DNA of 38,578 bases. Source: Acidimicrobiia bacterium (GTDB lineage: Bacteria > Actinomycetota > Acidimicrobiia > IMCC26256 > DASPTH01). Position 1 is the first letter of the stretch. Every line of letters begins with the position of its first letter. A program made the position numbers and the translations under genes. The notes beneath the pieces were generated by a model. It was given only the letters and a program-made list of their open reading frames with translations. It searched no databases and was not told the DNA's origin. Below are positions 7,029 through 15,329 of this stretch, piece after piece. Location: positions 20,151 through 58,728 of the forward strand of contig JBBDHW010000053.1 in the NCBI GenBank assembly GCA_040880805.1. Reading direction: 5' to 3'.

Positions 7029-7652
7029 ATGGCGCGGTACACGGGAGCCGTCTGCAAGCTCTGCCGCCGCGAGCGGATGAAGCTGTTCCTCAAGGGCGCG
7101 AAGTGCGACACGATGCGCTGCCCGGTGGAACGCAAGCCGTACCCGCCGGGTCAGCACGGCCGCGGCCGCATCCGCGAGAGCGAGTACCTTCTCCAGCTTC
7201 GTGAGAAGCAGAAGGCGCGCCGCATCTATGGCGTGTTGGAGAAGCAGTTCCGCAACATGTACGCCGAGGCGGCGCGCGAGCGCGGCATCACTGGTGAGAC
7301 CCTGCTGCGGATGCTCGAGCTGCGGCTCGACAACGTGGTGTTCCGCACCGGGTTCGCCGCGAGCCGCAGCCAGGCCCGTCAGTGGGTCCGCCACGGGCAT
7401 GTGAACGTGAACGGCAAGCGGGTCACGATCCCGTCCTACGAAGTCCGCAAGGGCGACGTGATCGAGATGGCGCCGAAGGCGCAGAAGATGATCGTGCTCC
7501 GGCACAACCTCGACACGATCGACCGTGCCGTACCGCTGTGGCTCGAGGCCGAGCCGTCGAACCACAAGGCCACCGTTCGCGACCTGCCGATGCGCGGGCA
7601 GATCGACGTGCCCGTGCGCGAACAGCTCATCGTCGAGCTCTACTCCAAGTAA
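7029..7652 (+). CDS. rpsD: 30S ribosomal protein S4, zinc-binding form
   Basis: Primary 16S rRNA-binding protein that nucleates assembly of the 30S body. The 207-residue product carries a four-cysteine zinc knuckle at the N-terminus (C9, C12, C26, C31) and the S4 RNA-binding domain at about residues 97-160 (LELRLDNVVFRTGFAASRSQ, then HGHVNVNGKRVTIPSYEV). The ATG at 7029 is used; an ATG 33 bases upstream would lie within rpsK. S4 often represses its own operon by binding its mRNA, but no such site is evident by eye here. Confidence 0.97.
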   Translation: MARYTGAVCKLCRRERMKLFLKGAKCDTMRCPVERKPYPPGQHGRGRIRESEYLLQLREKQKARRIYGVLEKQFRNMYAEAARERGITGETLLRMLELRLDNVVFRTGFAASRSQARQWVRHGHVNVNGKRVTIPSYEVRKGDVIEMAPKAQKMIVLRHNLDTIDRAVPLWLEAEPSNHKATVRDLPMRGQIDVPVREQLIVELYSK

Positions 7653-7664
7653 GTCCCCCGGCAC

Positions 7665-7682
7665 GGTCGCCAGGCGGCGACC
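7665..7682 (+). promoter_or_regulatory. Hairpin between rpsD and rpoA
   Basis: GGTCGCC (7665-7671) and GGCGACC (7676-7682) form a perfect 7-bp stem with an AGGC loop in the 60-base gap between rpsD and rpoA. There is no T tract. It may be an RNA processing site, attenuator or stabilising element that sets the level of rpoA relative to ribosomal proteins. The function is inferred only from position and structure. Confidence 0.35.
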
Positions 7683-7712
7683 AGATCACGATCAGATCAG
7701 AGGCGATGCACC

Positions 7713-8648
7713 ATGCTCATCATCCAACGTCCGCAAGTCGAGGCCGGCGAGCCGGAGGGCAACCTCCAGCAGTTCACCATCAGCCCGCTCGAGCCGGGCT
7801 TCGGCCACACGGTCGGGAACAGCTTGCGCCGCACGCTCCTCTCGTCGATCCCGGGTGCCGCCGTCACACAGGTGCGCTTCGACGAGGCACTCCACGAGTT
7901 CTACGTCATCCCCGGTGTGAAGGAAGACGTCACCGACCTCATCCTGAACATCAAGGATCTGGTGCTGCGTTGCTCGTCGGAGGAGCCCGTCACGCTGCGC
8001 CTCGACGCGCGCGGCCCCGGTGACGTCACCGCGGGCGACATCCAGACCACCGCCGACGTCGAGGTGCTCAACCCCGAGCTCCATCTCGCAACCGTCAACG
8101 CCAAGGGCCGGCTCGCAATCGACCTCACCGTCGAGCAGGGTCGCGGCTACCTGTCGGCCGAGCGCAACCCCAAGCGCACGTCCACGATCGGGCTCATCCC
8201 CGTCGACGCGATCTTCTCCCCTGTGCGGCGGGTCGCGTTCTCGGTGGAACCCACGCGTGTCGAGCAGGCCACCAACTACGACAAGCTCACACTCGAGATC
8301 GAGACCGACGGTTCGATCTCGCCGCGCGACGCGCTCGCCTCGGCGGGCGACACGCTGCGCAACCTCGTGGCACTGGTTGCCGATCTCACCGACGATCCGC
8401 GCGGGCTCGAGCTCGGAGAGGTTGCACCGTCGACCGTTTCGCCCGACCTCGACCTTCCGATCGAGGAGCTCGAGCTGTCCGAGCGGCCGCGCAACTGCCT
8501 CAAGCGGGCGCGGGTCGACACCATCGGCCAACTCGTGCAGAAGACCGAGGACGATCTCCTCGCGATCACGAACTTCGGTTCGAAGTCGCTCGACGAGGTC
8601 ATGCAGAAGCTCGACGAGCGCGGTCTTTCGCTGCGGGTCAAGGAGTAG
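7713..8648 (+). CDS. rpoA: RNA polymerase alpha subunit
   Basis: Alpha dimerises to start assembly of RNA polymerase, and its C-terminal domain contacts UP elements and activators. The 311-residue product has the N-terminal dimerisation domain (to about residue 225; FTISPLEPGFGHTVGNSLRR and KGRLAIDLTVEQGRGYLSAE) and an acidic linker. The alpha-CTD (about 250-308) contains LSERPRNCLKRARVDTIGQL and ITNFGSKSLDEV. The length is slightly shorter than the common 330-345 residues of other actinobacteria, mainly at the C-terminal tail. ATG at 7713; it sits three bases before the rplQ ATG. Confidence 0.98.
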   Translation: MLIIQRPQVEAGEPEGNLQQFTISPLEPGFGHTVGNSLRRTLLSSIPGAAVTQVRFDEALHEFYVIPGVKEDVTDLILNIKDLVLRCSSEEPVTLRLDARGPGDVTAGDIQTTADVEVLNPELHLATVNAKGRLAIDLTVEQGRGYLSAERNPKRTSTIGLIPVDAIFSPVRRVAFSVEPTRVEQATNYDKLTLEIETDGSISPRDALASAGDTLRNLVALVADLTDDPRGLELGEVAPSTVSPDLDLPIEELELSERPRNCLKRARVDTIGQLVQKTEDDLLAITNFGSKSLDEVMQKLDERGLSLRVKE

Positions 8649-8651
8649 ACG

Positions 8652-9002
8652 ATGCCGACACCGACGAAGGGCCCGCGGTTCGGGCGCGACCCCGCCCATC
8701 AGCGGTTGATCATGGCGAACCTGGCCGCGCACCTGTTCGAGGCCGGCCACATCGTCACCACGGTTCCCCGCGCGAAGGCGCTGCGTCCGTACGCCGAGCA
8801 CCTCATCACCAAGGCCAAGCGCGGTGGTGTCCATCAACGCCGCCAGGTGATCGCGCGGATCCACGACCACAACGTCACGCACAAGCTCTTCGCCGAGATC
8901 GCGCCGCGCTATGCCGACCGGAGCGGCGGCTACCTGCGCATCCTCAAGCTGGGTCCGCGCCCCGGCGACAACGCGCCCATGGCGCGTATCGAACTGGTGT
9001 GA
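8652..9002 (+). CDS. rplQ: 50S ribosomal protein L17
   Basis: L17 lies near the peptide exit tunnel of the large subunit. The 116-residue product has the typical [20 protein letters not shown] start, then [20 protein letters not shown], and ends [22 protein letters not shown]. It lacks the long acidic C-terminal extension found in mycobacterial and streptomycete L17. It follows rpoA by three bases, and its stop overlaps the GTG of truA. Confidence 0.97.
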   Translation: MPTPTKGPRFGRDPAHQRLIMANLAAHLFEAGHIVTTVPRAKALRPYAEHLITKAKRGGVHQRRQVIARIHDHNVTHKLFAEIAPRYADRSGGYLRILKLGPRPGDNAPMARIELV

Positions 9003-9790
9003 GCCAGCTCTCACTCGGCGAGCCGTCAACTCCCCCGAGTGAGTCGCGAACGCTCAAGCTCGTCGTCGCCTACGACGGTACGGACTTCCATGGGTTCGCC
9101 GCGCAGCGCGACGTGCGCACGGTCGAGGGGGTGCTCGCCGAGGCGTTGGGACGCACGCTCCGCGGGCCGGTCGAACTCGCGTGTGCCGGGCGCACCGATG
9201 CGGGAGTGCACGCCTGGGGTCAGGTGGTGAGCTGCGCGGTCGCGGCCGACACCGATCCGCTCGTCGTGTTGCGCTCGGTGAACTCGCAGCTCGGGCCGGA
9301 GGTCGTCCTGCGCAGCGCCGAGCTCGTCGATGGCGCGTTCGATGCCCGGAACTCCGCGGAGTGGCGGGCGTACCGCTACACGATCGTGAACCGTGACACA
9401 CCCGACCCGTTCCGCGCGCGACATGCGTGGTGGATCCACGAGGCACTCGATCTGTCGAGAATGCGGCTCGCGGCCGGTCCGTTCCTCGGCGAGCACGACT
9501 TCTCGAGTTTCTGCCGTAAGGGCCCGGTCGGATCGACGACGGTGCGCCGAGTGCTGGCGTCGGATTGGCACGACGAGGGCGACGGCGTGCTCGTCTACGA
9601 GGTCCGCGCCACCGCCTTCTGCTGGCAAATGGTGCGATCGATCGTCGGCACGCTCGTCGACGTCGGGATCGGCAAGATCCGGCCGGGCGAGATCTTGGGG
9701 ATCCTGCGGGCGCGCGACCGTGCCGTCGCCGGTCGGCTCGCGCCGCCAAACGGGCTGTGCCTGTGGGAAGTGGGCTACCGCGCTGGGTAG
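8999..9790 (+). CDS. truA: tRNA pseudouridine(38-40) synthase
   Basis: Isomerises uridines 38, 39 and 40 in the anticodon arm of many tRNAs. The 263-residue product carries the catalytic aspartate D67 in [14 protein letters not shown]. Other family blocks are [46 protein letters not shown] and [17 protein letters not shown]. The GTG at 8999 overlaps the rplQ stop (GTGA), giving translational coupling. The first 20 residues are a little longer than usual, so a later start cannot be excluded. truA downstream of rplQ is a common actinobacterial arrangement. Confidence 0.96.
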   Translation: MSQLSLGEPSTPPSESRTLKLVVAYDGTDFHGFAAQRDVRTVEGVLAEALGRTLRGPVELACAGRTDAGVHAWGQVVSCAVAADTDPLVVLRSVNSQLGPEVVLRSAELVDGAFDARNSAEWRAYRYTIVNRDTPDPFRARHAWWIHEALDLSRMRLAAGPFLGEHDFSSFCRKGPVGSTTVRRVLASDWHDEGDGVLVYEVRATAFCWQMVRSIVGTLVDVGIGKIRPGEILGILRARDRAVAGRLAPPNGLCLWEVGYRAG

Positions 9791-9799
9791 CGTGACGTC

Positions 9800-10915
9800 G
9801 TGACGACGGCGGCTCCCGACGCGAAGCGGCTCGAGCGCATCCAGGACATGTATGCCGACGAGCTTGCCGGCGGCACGCTGTTCCGGGGCCTCGCCGAGTA
9901 CGCCGACGAACAGCGGCGCAGCGTGTTTCTCCAGCTCGCCGAGGCCGAGGAGCGCCACGCCGAGCACTGGTCTCGTCTCCTGCGCGAAGCCGGAGTGGAG
10001 CCACGACGCCCGCGCGTGCCGTTCCGCGTCAAGGCGCTGTGCTTCCTCGCGCGTCATCTCGGCACGGAAGCCGTCCTTCCACTGATGCTGCGCACCGAAG
10101 CTGCCGAAGCCAACCGCTATCGCGACGAGGCCGAGGCAACCGACACGATGGCGCAGCAGGAGGCCGCGGCCGGCCGCACGATCGCGGCGATGCAGGGGAT
10201 TCCTACGGGCGGACGCATCGCTCGTTCCGAAGGGCGCCACCGCGCGGGCATCGGTGGCGCGTTGCGGGCGACCGTGTTCGGCGCCAACGACGGCCTGGTT
10301 TCGAACTTCTCGCTCGTGATGGGGGTCGCGGGCGGCACGAGCAGCAACAGCTTCGTGGTGCTCGCGGGCGTCGCCGGCCTCGTCGCGGGCGCGTTCTCGA
10401 TGGCGTCGGGGGAATGGATCTCCATCCGCTCGCAGCGTGAGCTCTATGAGAACGAGCTACGCATCGAGCAAGAAGAGCTCCGCGCGTTCCCCGAGGAGGA
10501 ACGAGAGGAACTCGAGCTCATCTACCAGGCGAAGGGCATCGCACCCGAAGCCGCGCGGGCTCTCGTCGACAACATCATGCGGCGATCCGATGTCGCGCTC
10601 GACACCCTGGCGCGTGAGGAGCTCGGACTCGACCCCAGCAAGCTCGGTTCGCCGTGGGTCGCGGCGGTGTCGTCGTTCCTCGCGTTCGGGGTCGGCGCGG
10701 CGATACCCGTCGTCCCGTTCCTGATCGGGAGCGGTACCGCGGCCACGGTCACAGCCGCGATCGTGTCGGTGGTCGCGCTGTTCGGCGCCGGCGCGGCAAC
10801 GTCGATCTTCACGGGCCGTCACGCCGGCCGGTCGGGCTTGCGCATGGCCGCCATCGGCGCCGTCGTCGCGACGGTCACGTTCTTCATCGGCAAGGCCGTC
10901 GGCACGAGCCTGTAG
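9800..10915 (+). CDS. Ferritin-like/VIT1 fusion iron transporter
   Basis: A 371-residue membrane protein joining two iron-handling modules, as in the MbfA (erythrin-VIT) family that exports iron and protects against peroxide. Residues 1-150 form a rubrerythrin-like four-helix domain with candidate diiron ligands E21, E33 and the E50-R-H53/E55-H56 region. Residues 160-371 are a CCC1/VIT1 transporter with five membrane segments, including FGANDGLVSNFSLVMGVAG and FSMASGEWISIRSQRE. A charged cytosolic metal-binding loop follows the second segment (about 215-275, rich in Glu). GTG start at 9800, nine bases after truA. Direction and substrate are by family analogy (Fe2+, possibly Mn2+). Confidence 0.9.
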   Translation: MTTAAPDAKRLERIQDMYADELAGGTLFRGLAEYADEQRRSVFLQLAEAEERHAEHWSRLLREAGVEPRRPRVPFRVKALCFLARHLGTEAVLPLMLRTEAAEANRYRDEAEATDTMAQQEAAAGRTIAAMQGIPTGGRIARSEGRHRAGIGGALRATVFGANDGLVSNFSLVMGVAGGTSSNSFVVLAGVAGLVAGAFSMASGEWISIRSQRELYENELRIEQEELRAFPEEEREELELIYQAKGIAPEAARALVDNIMRRSDVALDTLAREELGLDPSKLGSPWVAAVSSFLAFGVGAAIPVVPFLIGSGTAATVTAAIVSVVALFGAGAATSIFTGRHAGRSGLRMAAIGAVVATVTFFIGKAVGTSL

Positions 10916-10976
10916 TCCGCGTGTCGTAGCCTGCGAGTGCGGATCAGCGCTTCGAGAGCGGGTGAGGAGGCGCACG

Positions 10977-11570
10977 GTGAACTGTCAGCGATGCGGAAGC
11001 GCGATGAGCGCCGACGCGCGGTTCTGCCCGTCGTGCGGTGCCGCGGCACCGGAGACCGCGCCTGGCGCCACCGCGCCTTTGGCACCGCCGCCGCCCCCAC
11101 TGCTGCCGCTGCCGCCGCCCCCGCCGGGCATGAGCGCGCCGCCCCCGCCATCTCCACCGCCATCTCCACCCCCGGTGGTGCAGAGCTACCCGCCGCCGGC
11201 CTACGGGTATGTCCAGCCGACCAAGACCAACGGCATGGCGATCGCGTCCATGGTGCTCGGGATCCTCTGGATCTATTGGATCGGCTCGATCCTCGCGTTG
11301 ATCTTCGGGTACATCGCAAAGAGCCAGATCGACCAGTCAGGAGGCACGCAGACCGGTCGCGGGATGGCGATCGCCGGCATCGTGCTCGGTTGGGTCGGCG
11401 TCGGCCTCCTCGTCATTGTGATCGTCGTGGCGGCCGCACGGCGAACTGAGGCAGATCGCGCGCGGTCGAGGGCTATCCCTCGATGCCCTCACCGAGGTAG
11501 AGGAACCCGTATCCCTCGTCGCGGAAGGGGATGCCCGCGTCGCGCAACACCATGTCCCAGTCGCCCGTGA
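10977..11570 (+). CDS. Zinc-ribbon, proline-rich DUF4190 membrane protein
   Basis: A 197-residue protein with an N-terminal zinc ribbon (C3, C6, C17, C20 in CQRCGSAMSADARFCPSC) and a proline tract at about residues 37-75. Two membrane segments of the DUF4190 type follow (AIASMVLGILWIYWIG and GMAIAGIVLGWVGVGLLVIV). DUF4190 proteins are common in actinobacteria and have no known biochemical function. The GTG at 10977 follows GAGGAGG. The last 40 or so residues are Arg/Pro-rich, do not look like the family, and overlap the 3' end of the convergent phosphodiesterase gene by 98 bases. In another frame a TGA occurs at 11447-11449, where the protein would be expected to end, so an indel near 11430 or simple loss of the stop is possible. 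Confidence 0.75.
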   Translation: MNCQRCGSAMSADARFCPSCGAAAPETAPGATAPLAPPPPPLLPLPPPPPGMSAPPPPSPPPSPPPVVQSYPPPAYGYVQPTKTNGMAIASMVLGILWIYWIGSILALIFGYIAKSQIDQSGGTQTGRGMAIAGIVLGWVGVGLLVIVIVVAAARRTEADRARSRAIPRCPHRGRGTRIPRRGRGCPRRATPCPSRP

Positions 11571-12984
11571 CGCCAGGGTCGGTCTGTTGCATCCCGTGGT
11601 CGGCCACGAGCACGAACGCGGTGTCGTCGAATACGCCGGCGCGCTCCACGGCAGTGAGCACGTCACCGACCCGGGCGTCGGTGTCGCGCACGGATGCCTC
11701 GGCGATCTCCGAGTGCGGCCCGCCCGCGTGGAACGCGGAGTCGGTGAGCGTGAAGTTGCACCACATGAAACGCGGCGCCGGGTACGTGACGCCGCGGTAC
11801 TCGCCGTTCCAGATGGCAACGGCCTGCTCCGTGCACAGGTGGTCGACGACGCTCGACCACGAGTAGTCCTTCGACGGGCGCACGAAGCGCTCGCTGACGT
11901 GCGGGAGGCCGTCGGGCGTCGCCGGCATCGGAGGAACGTCGCCGTCACGGAAGAAATCGAACGTGGAGTAGTCAGCGTCGATGTCGCACGGCTCGTTGAC
12001 CGACGCGGTGCACGCGTCGGGCCACGTGCGATGGATCGCGTGGTGGAGCGACTCCACACCGTCGACGAGGTGTTGCATCGACCACGGCCATGTTGCCTGC
12101 GAATTGGTGATCACCTGCTCGCGCCGTTCGCGATCCCACCACGCGTTGTGGAGGATGCCGTGGTGCCCGGGGTAGCGGCCGGTGAGGATCGACGTGTGGT
12201 TCGCCAGCGTGACCGTCGGCATACAGGAAACCGCGCCCCACTCGTAGGCGGTGCCCATCGCGATGAGGCGGGCGATGTTCGGCGCCGCGCCCGAGGCTGC
12301 CAGCGCGTACAACACGTTCGGGTTCGCACCGTCGAGCAGGAAACCGACCATGTGACGCGGTGGTTCGCTCGTCTCGTCGATCACGTCGGTGCGCACCTCG
12401 CCGTCTTGACCCGCGAGGTACGTATGGTCGGAACGCGGCGTGACTCCGAGCAGCTCGGCGATCGTCGGCGCGACGTCGACGAGGCGCGCGACTCGCGGCA
12501 CCATTCCGTCGTTGCGGACCCCCTTCCCCGCGATCACGAACGGCGCCCGCGCCTGCACCACGCCGAGCGACCCATGCTCGCCGCGGTGCCCACCCTGGTC
12601 CTCCCAGTTGTGCGCAGCCGAGTGGACGACGCAGAGGTCGGGTGACGCGGGGTGGTCGAAGAGCTGAGCGGTCTGCTCGAACGCGAACGGATAGGAGTTG
12701 TCACGCCGGTCGGGGTGCGGATCGGTGAGCTCGGCCTCGAGGCCGGCGAGATGGGAGGGCGACTGGTCGGCGAAGGGATCGTGGCCCTCGGTCTCGATGG
12801 TCTCGAAGCCCCCTGCGGTGCGCCGGAAGGTGACTCGACCGTCGGCGCTCGCGGCCTCGAACGTGTCGTTGCCGGCTTGCCGTTCTGGCACGGAGCCGGT
12901 CCGCTGCAGCACCAGGTCGACGATCGGCGAGAGCTCCGAGCCGAGCAGCACGGCGAGCGCCTTTTCCCGAACTGCCTCGGCCAC
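11473..12984 (-). CDS. Phosphodiesterase/alkaline-phosphatase-fold protein, apparently permuted
   Basis: A 503-residue member of the type I phosphodiesterase/nucleotide pyrophosphatase superfamily. The classical two-zinc site can be read at D218 (FLLDGANPN), nucleophile T259 (PTVTLANHTSILTG), D415 and H419 (LTDSAFHAGG), and D462/H463 (LVADHGMQ). The seventh ligand, a histidine normally downstream in a G-x-H-G segment, is missing after residue 463. Instead it appears upstream as H137 in GGHRGEHGSLG, followed by RAPFVIAGKG and VDVAPTIAELLG, blocks that in relatives close the C-terminus. The order of the fold therefore appears rotated. No signal peptide is seen, so it is probably cytosolic. Substrate unknown. 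The gene ends against the convergent DUF4190 gene. Confidence 0.85.
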   Translation of the reverse strand: MAEAVREKALAVLLGSELSPIVDLVLQRTGSVPERQAGNDTFEAASADGRVTFRRTAGGFETIETEGHDPFADQSPSHLAGLEAELTDPHPDRRDNSYPFAFEQTAQLFDHPASPDLCVVHSAAHNWEDQGGHRGEHGSLGVVQARAPFVIAGKGVRNDGMVPRVARLVDVAPTIAELLGVTPRSDHTYLAGQDGEVRTDVIDETSEPPRHMVGFLLDGANPNVLYALAASGAAPNIARLIAMGTAYEWGAVSCMPTVTLANHTSILTGRYPGHHGILHNAWWDRERREQVITNSQATWPWSMQHLVDGVESLHHAIHRTWPDACTASVNEPCDIDADYSTFDFFRDGDVPPMPATPDGLPHVSERFVRPSKDYSWSSVVDHLCTEQAVAIWNGEYRGVTYPAPRFMWCNFTLTDSAFHAGGPHSEIAEASVRDTDARVGDVLTAVERAGVFDDTAFVLVADHGMQQTDPGVTGDWDMVLRDAGIPFRDEGYGFLYLGEGIEG

Positions 12985-13016
12985 GACGGCCAGGCTAGGC
13001 CTGCGGTGGGCGCCGA

Positions 13017-13046
13017 TTGCCCGAACCGGTGCCCGGCGGCTAAATT
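13017..13046 (+). promoter_or_regulatory. Candidate promoter of rplM-rpsI
   Basis: TTGCCC (13017-13022) and TAAATT (13041-13046) are spaced 18 bases apart, giving a transcription start near 13053 and a leader of about 27 bases before rplM. A promoter is required here because the upstream gene is divergent. TAAATT also stands out as AT-rich in its surroundings. Confidence 0.5.
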
Positions 13047-13079
13047 GCCCAGTCCCCGCGATACGTCGAGAGCGGTTCT

Positions 13080-13526
13080 GTGCCGACCTTCACTCCAAAG
13101 CCTGCCGACATCACACGCGCCTGGCATGTCGTCGATGCCGACTGCCTGGTGCTCGGACGCGTCGCGACCCAAGTTGCCACGCTGCTACGGGGGAAGCACA
13201 AGCCGATCTGGGCGCCTCACGTCGACTGCGGCGACCACGTCATCGTTGTGAACGCCGCCAAGCTCGACCTCAGCGCGCGCAAGATCGCCGACAAGCGCTA
13301 CTACCGTCACTCGGGCTATCCGGGCGGCCTCACCGCCGAGTCGCTCGAGCACCTGCTCGCACGCGACCCCGAGCGGGTGGTGCGGCTGGCAGTGAAGGGC
13401 ATGTTGCCGAAGGGCCGGCTCGGCCGCCGGATGATCAAGAAGCTGAAGGTCTACGCGGGTCCCACGCATCCTCACGCGGCGCAGCAGCCGCAGCCGTTCG
13501 CGCTTACGTCGAAGCGCGCCATTTAG
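13080..13526 (+). CDS. rplM: 50S ribosomal protein L13
   Basis: Early-assembly large-subunit protein. The 148-residue product has the L13 blocks [60 protein letters not shown] and the signature [20 protein letters not shown]. The GTG at 13080 is chosen since [10 protein letters not shown] is the usual N-terminus. The ribosome-binding region (CGAGAGCGG) is weak. First gene of an rplM-rpsI pair, transcribed away from the phosphodiesterase gene. Confidence 0.97.
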   Translation: MPTFTPKPADITRAWHVVDADCLVLGRVATQVATLLRGKHKPIWAPHVDCGDHVIVVNAAKLDLSARKIADKRYYRHSGYPGGLTAESLEHLLARDPERVVRLAVKGMLPKGRLGRRMIKKLKVYAGPTHPHAAQQPQPFALTSKRAI

Positions 13527-13544
13527 GAGTTCAGGAGTTCTCGG

Positions 13545-13937
13545 GTGTCGAATCCTCTCGTTCAGAGCACCGGTCGTCGCAAGGAAGCGGTCGCCCGTGT
13601 GCGGTTGCGTCCCGGGTCGGGCGTCATCACCGTCAACGGCCGGTCCTTCGAGCAGTACTTCCCGATTCTCACCCACCGCGTCGTCGCCATCGAGCCGCTG
13701 CGGCTCACGCAGACGGCCGACGTGTACGACGTCGACGCCACGCTCGACGGCGGTGGTGTGAGCGGGCAGGCCGGTGCACTGCGGCTCGGCATCGCCCGTG
13801 CGTTGGTCTTCCTCGACGATGAGGCGCGCCCCCAGCTCAAGAAGGCGGGTCTTCTCAAGCGCGACGCGCGTGAGAAGGAGCGGCGCAAGTACGGCCTCAA
13901 GAAGGCCCGGAAGGCGCCGCAGTACTCGAAGCGCTGA
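13545..13937 (+). CDS. rpsI: 30S ribosomal protein S9
   Basis: S9 lies in the 30S head, with a C-terminal tail that touches P-site tRNA. The 130-residue product shows [51 protein letters not shown] and the basic tail ending [12 protein letters not shown], whose terminal Lys-Arg is the conserved tRNA contact. GTG start at 13545. Two copies of AGGAGTTC (13525-13540) lie upstream, the second well placed as ribosome-binding site. It is followed 22 bases later by glmM, the common actinobacterial order. Confidence 0.97.
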   Translation: MSNPLVQSTGRRKEAVARVRLRPGSGVITVNGRSFEQYFPILTHRVVAIEPLRLTQTADVYDVDATLDGGGVSGQAGALRLGIARALVFLDDEARPQLKKAGLLKRDAREKERRKYGLKKARKAPQYSKR

Positions 13938-13959
13938 GCGCTTCCGCCACCGCACGCTC

Positions 13960-15318
13960 ATGACTCTGCGTTTCGGCACGGACGGCGTGCGGGGAGTCGC
14001 GAACTCCGAGCTCACGGTCGAGCTCGTCACCGCACTCGGCCGTGCTGCAGCGCGGGTCCTCGGCACCGAACGGCCCTTCGTCGTGGGCCGCGACACGAGG
14101 CGTTCGGGCCCCATGCTCGAAGCCGCGCTCGTGGCCGGGATCTGTACCGAAGGTGCCGATGTCGTGCTGGCCGGTGTGCTGCCCACGCCCGGTGTCGCGC
14201 ACCTCGCACGCGAGCGTGCTGCGTCGGCTGCAGTGATCTCCGCGAGTCACAACCCCTACGCGGACAACGGCATCAAGCTCTTCGCGCCGGGCGGACGCAA
14301 GATCTCCGAACCGCTCGAAGCGCGCGTCGAACACGAGCTCGGCGAGCTCGCCGCGACGATGCCCGACCCCGGTCCGGCCGGCGTCGGCGTCGGCGTCGCG
14401 TCCGAGTATCGGGGCGCGCTCGACGACTATGTCGCGTACCTCGTCGACTCGCTCGAGGGTCGGCGGCTCGACGGCATGCACGTCGTGGTCGACTGCGGCA
14501 ACGGTGCCGCGTTCCGTGTCGCTCCGTCGGCGCTGCGCGCGCTCGGCGCCGAGGTCGACGTGCTCCACGCCGCGCCAGACGGCTCGAACATCAACGAGGA
14601 GTGCGGCTCCACGCACCCCGAGGAGCTGCAGGGCGCGGTCGTCTCCGCGGGGGCGCGGATCGGCTTGGCGTTCGACGGCGACGCCGACCGGGTGATCGCG
14701 GTCGACGAACGCGGCCAGCTCGTCGACGGCGACCAGATGCTCGCGATCGCGGCGATCGACCTTCACGACCGCGGATTGCTTCGCAGCGGCGCAGTGGTGA
14801 CCACCGTGATGTCCAACTTCGGGTTGAAGCGTGCGCTCGACCCGTACGGCATCGAGCTCGTTCGGACGCCGGTGGGTGACCGCAATGTGCTCGACGAGCT
14901 CGAGCGCCGCGACCTCGTGCTCGGCGGCGAGCAGTCGGGCCATGTGATCAACATGCTCCACGCGACGACCGGCGACGGCGCGCTCACCGGGATCCTGCTC
15001 CTCGATGCGATGGCGCGCCGGAACCGAGGGCTCTCCGAGCTCGCGGCCGTGATGACCCGTGTCCCTCAGGTCCTCCGGAACGTCCCGATGGAGAATCCCG
15101 GCGCCCTCAACGGCGACAAGGTGTTCTGGAGCCGGGTGCGGGAGGTCGACACCGAGCTCGGCGACGATGGGCGAGTGGTCGTCCGGCTGTCGGGCACCGA
15201 GCCGCTCGTACGGGTCATGGTCGAGAGCCCCGACCCGGACGCCGCCGCGGAGGCGGCAGACCGTCTGGTGACGCTCATCGAGCACGTGGCGCGCAGAACT
15301 CAGCCCGAGGCGCCCTAA
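13960..15318 (+). CDS. glmM: Phosphoglucosamine mutase
   Basis: Converts glucosamine-6-phosphate to glucosamine-1-phosphate on the route to UDP-GlcNAc and peptidoglycan. The 452-residue product begins MTLRFGTDGVRGVANSELT. The phosphoserine is S96 in ISASHNPYADNGIKLF, the metal-binding loop is D239-G-D-A-D243-R, the sugar-specificity loop is GGEQSGHVI, and the phosphate-binding loop is RLSGTEPLVRVM near the end. The ATG at 13960 is selected because FGTDGVRG follows directly; the longer open frame overlaps rpsI. The glmS-like gene follows after 11 bases, so the two steps of glucosamine synthesis are linked. Confidence 0.97.
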   Translation: MTLRFGTDGVRGVANSELTVELVTALGRAAARVLGTERPFVVGRDTRRSGPMLEAALVAGICTEGADVVLAGVLPTPGVAHLARERAASAAVISASHNPYADNGIKLFAPGGRKISEPLEARVEHELGELAATMPDPGPAGVGVGVASEYRGALDDYVAYLVDSLEGRRLDGMHVVVDCGNGAAFRVAPSALRALGAEVDVLHAAPDGSNINEECGSTHPEELQGAVVSAGARIGLAFDGDADRVIAVDERGQLVDGDQMLAIAAIDLHDRGLLRSGAVVTTVMSNFGLKRALDPYGIELVRTPVGDRNVLDELERRDLVLGGEQSGHVINMLHATTGDGALTGILLLDAMARRNRGLSELAAVMTRVPQVLRNVPMENPGALNGDKVFWSRVREVDTELGDDGRVVVRLSGTEPLVRVMVESPDPDAAAEAADRLVTLIEHVARRTQPEAP

Positions 15319-15329
15319 ATTGAAGTGAT

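Noticed and set aside
11090-11175. GC-rich tandem repeats near the proline codons as a DNA repeat element
   Set aside because: They encode the proline-rich linker of the zinc-ribbon/DUF4190 protein and need no other explanation.
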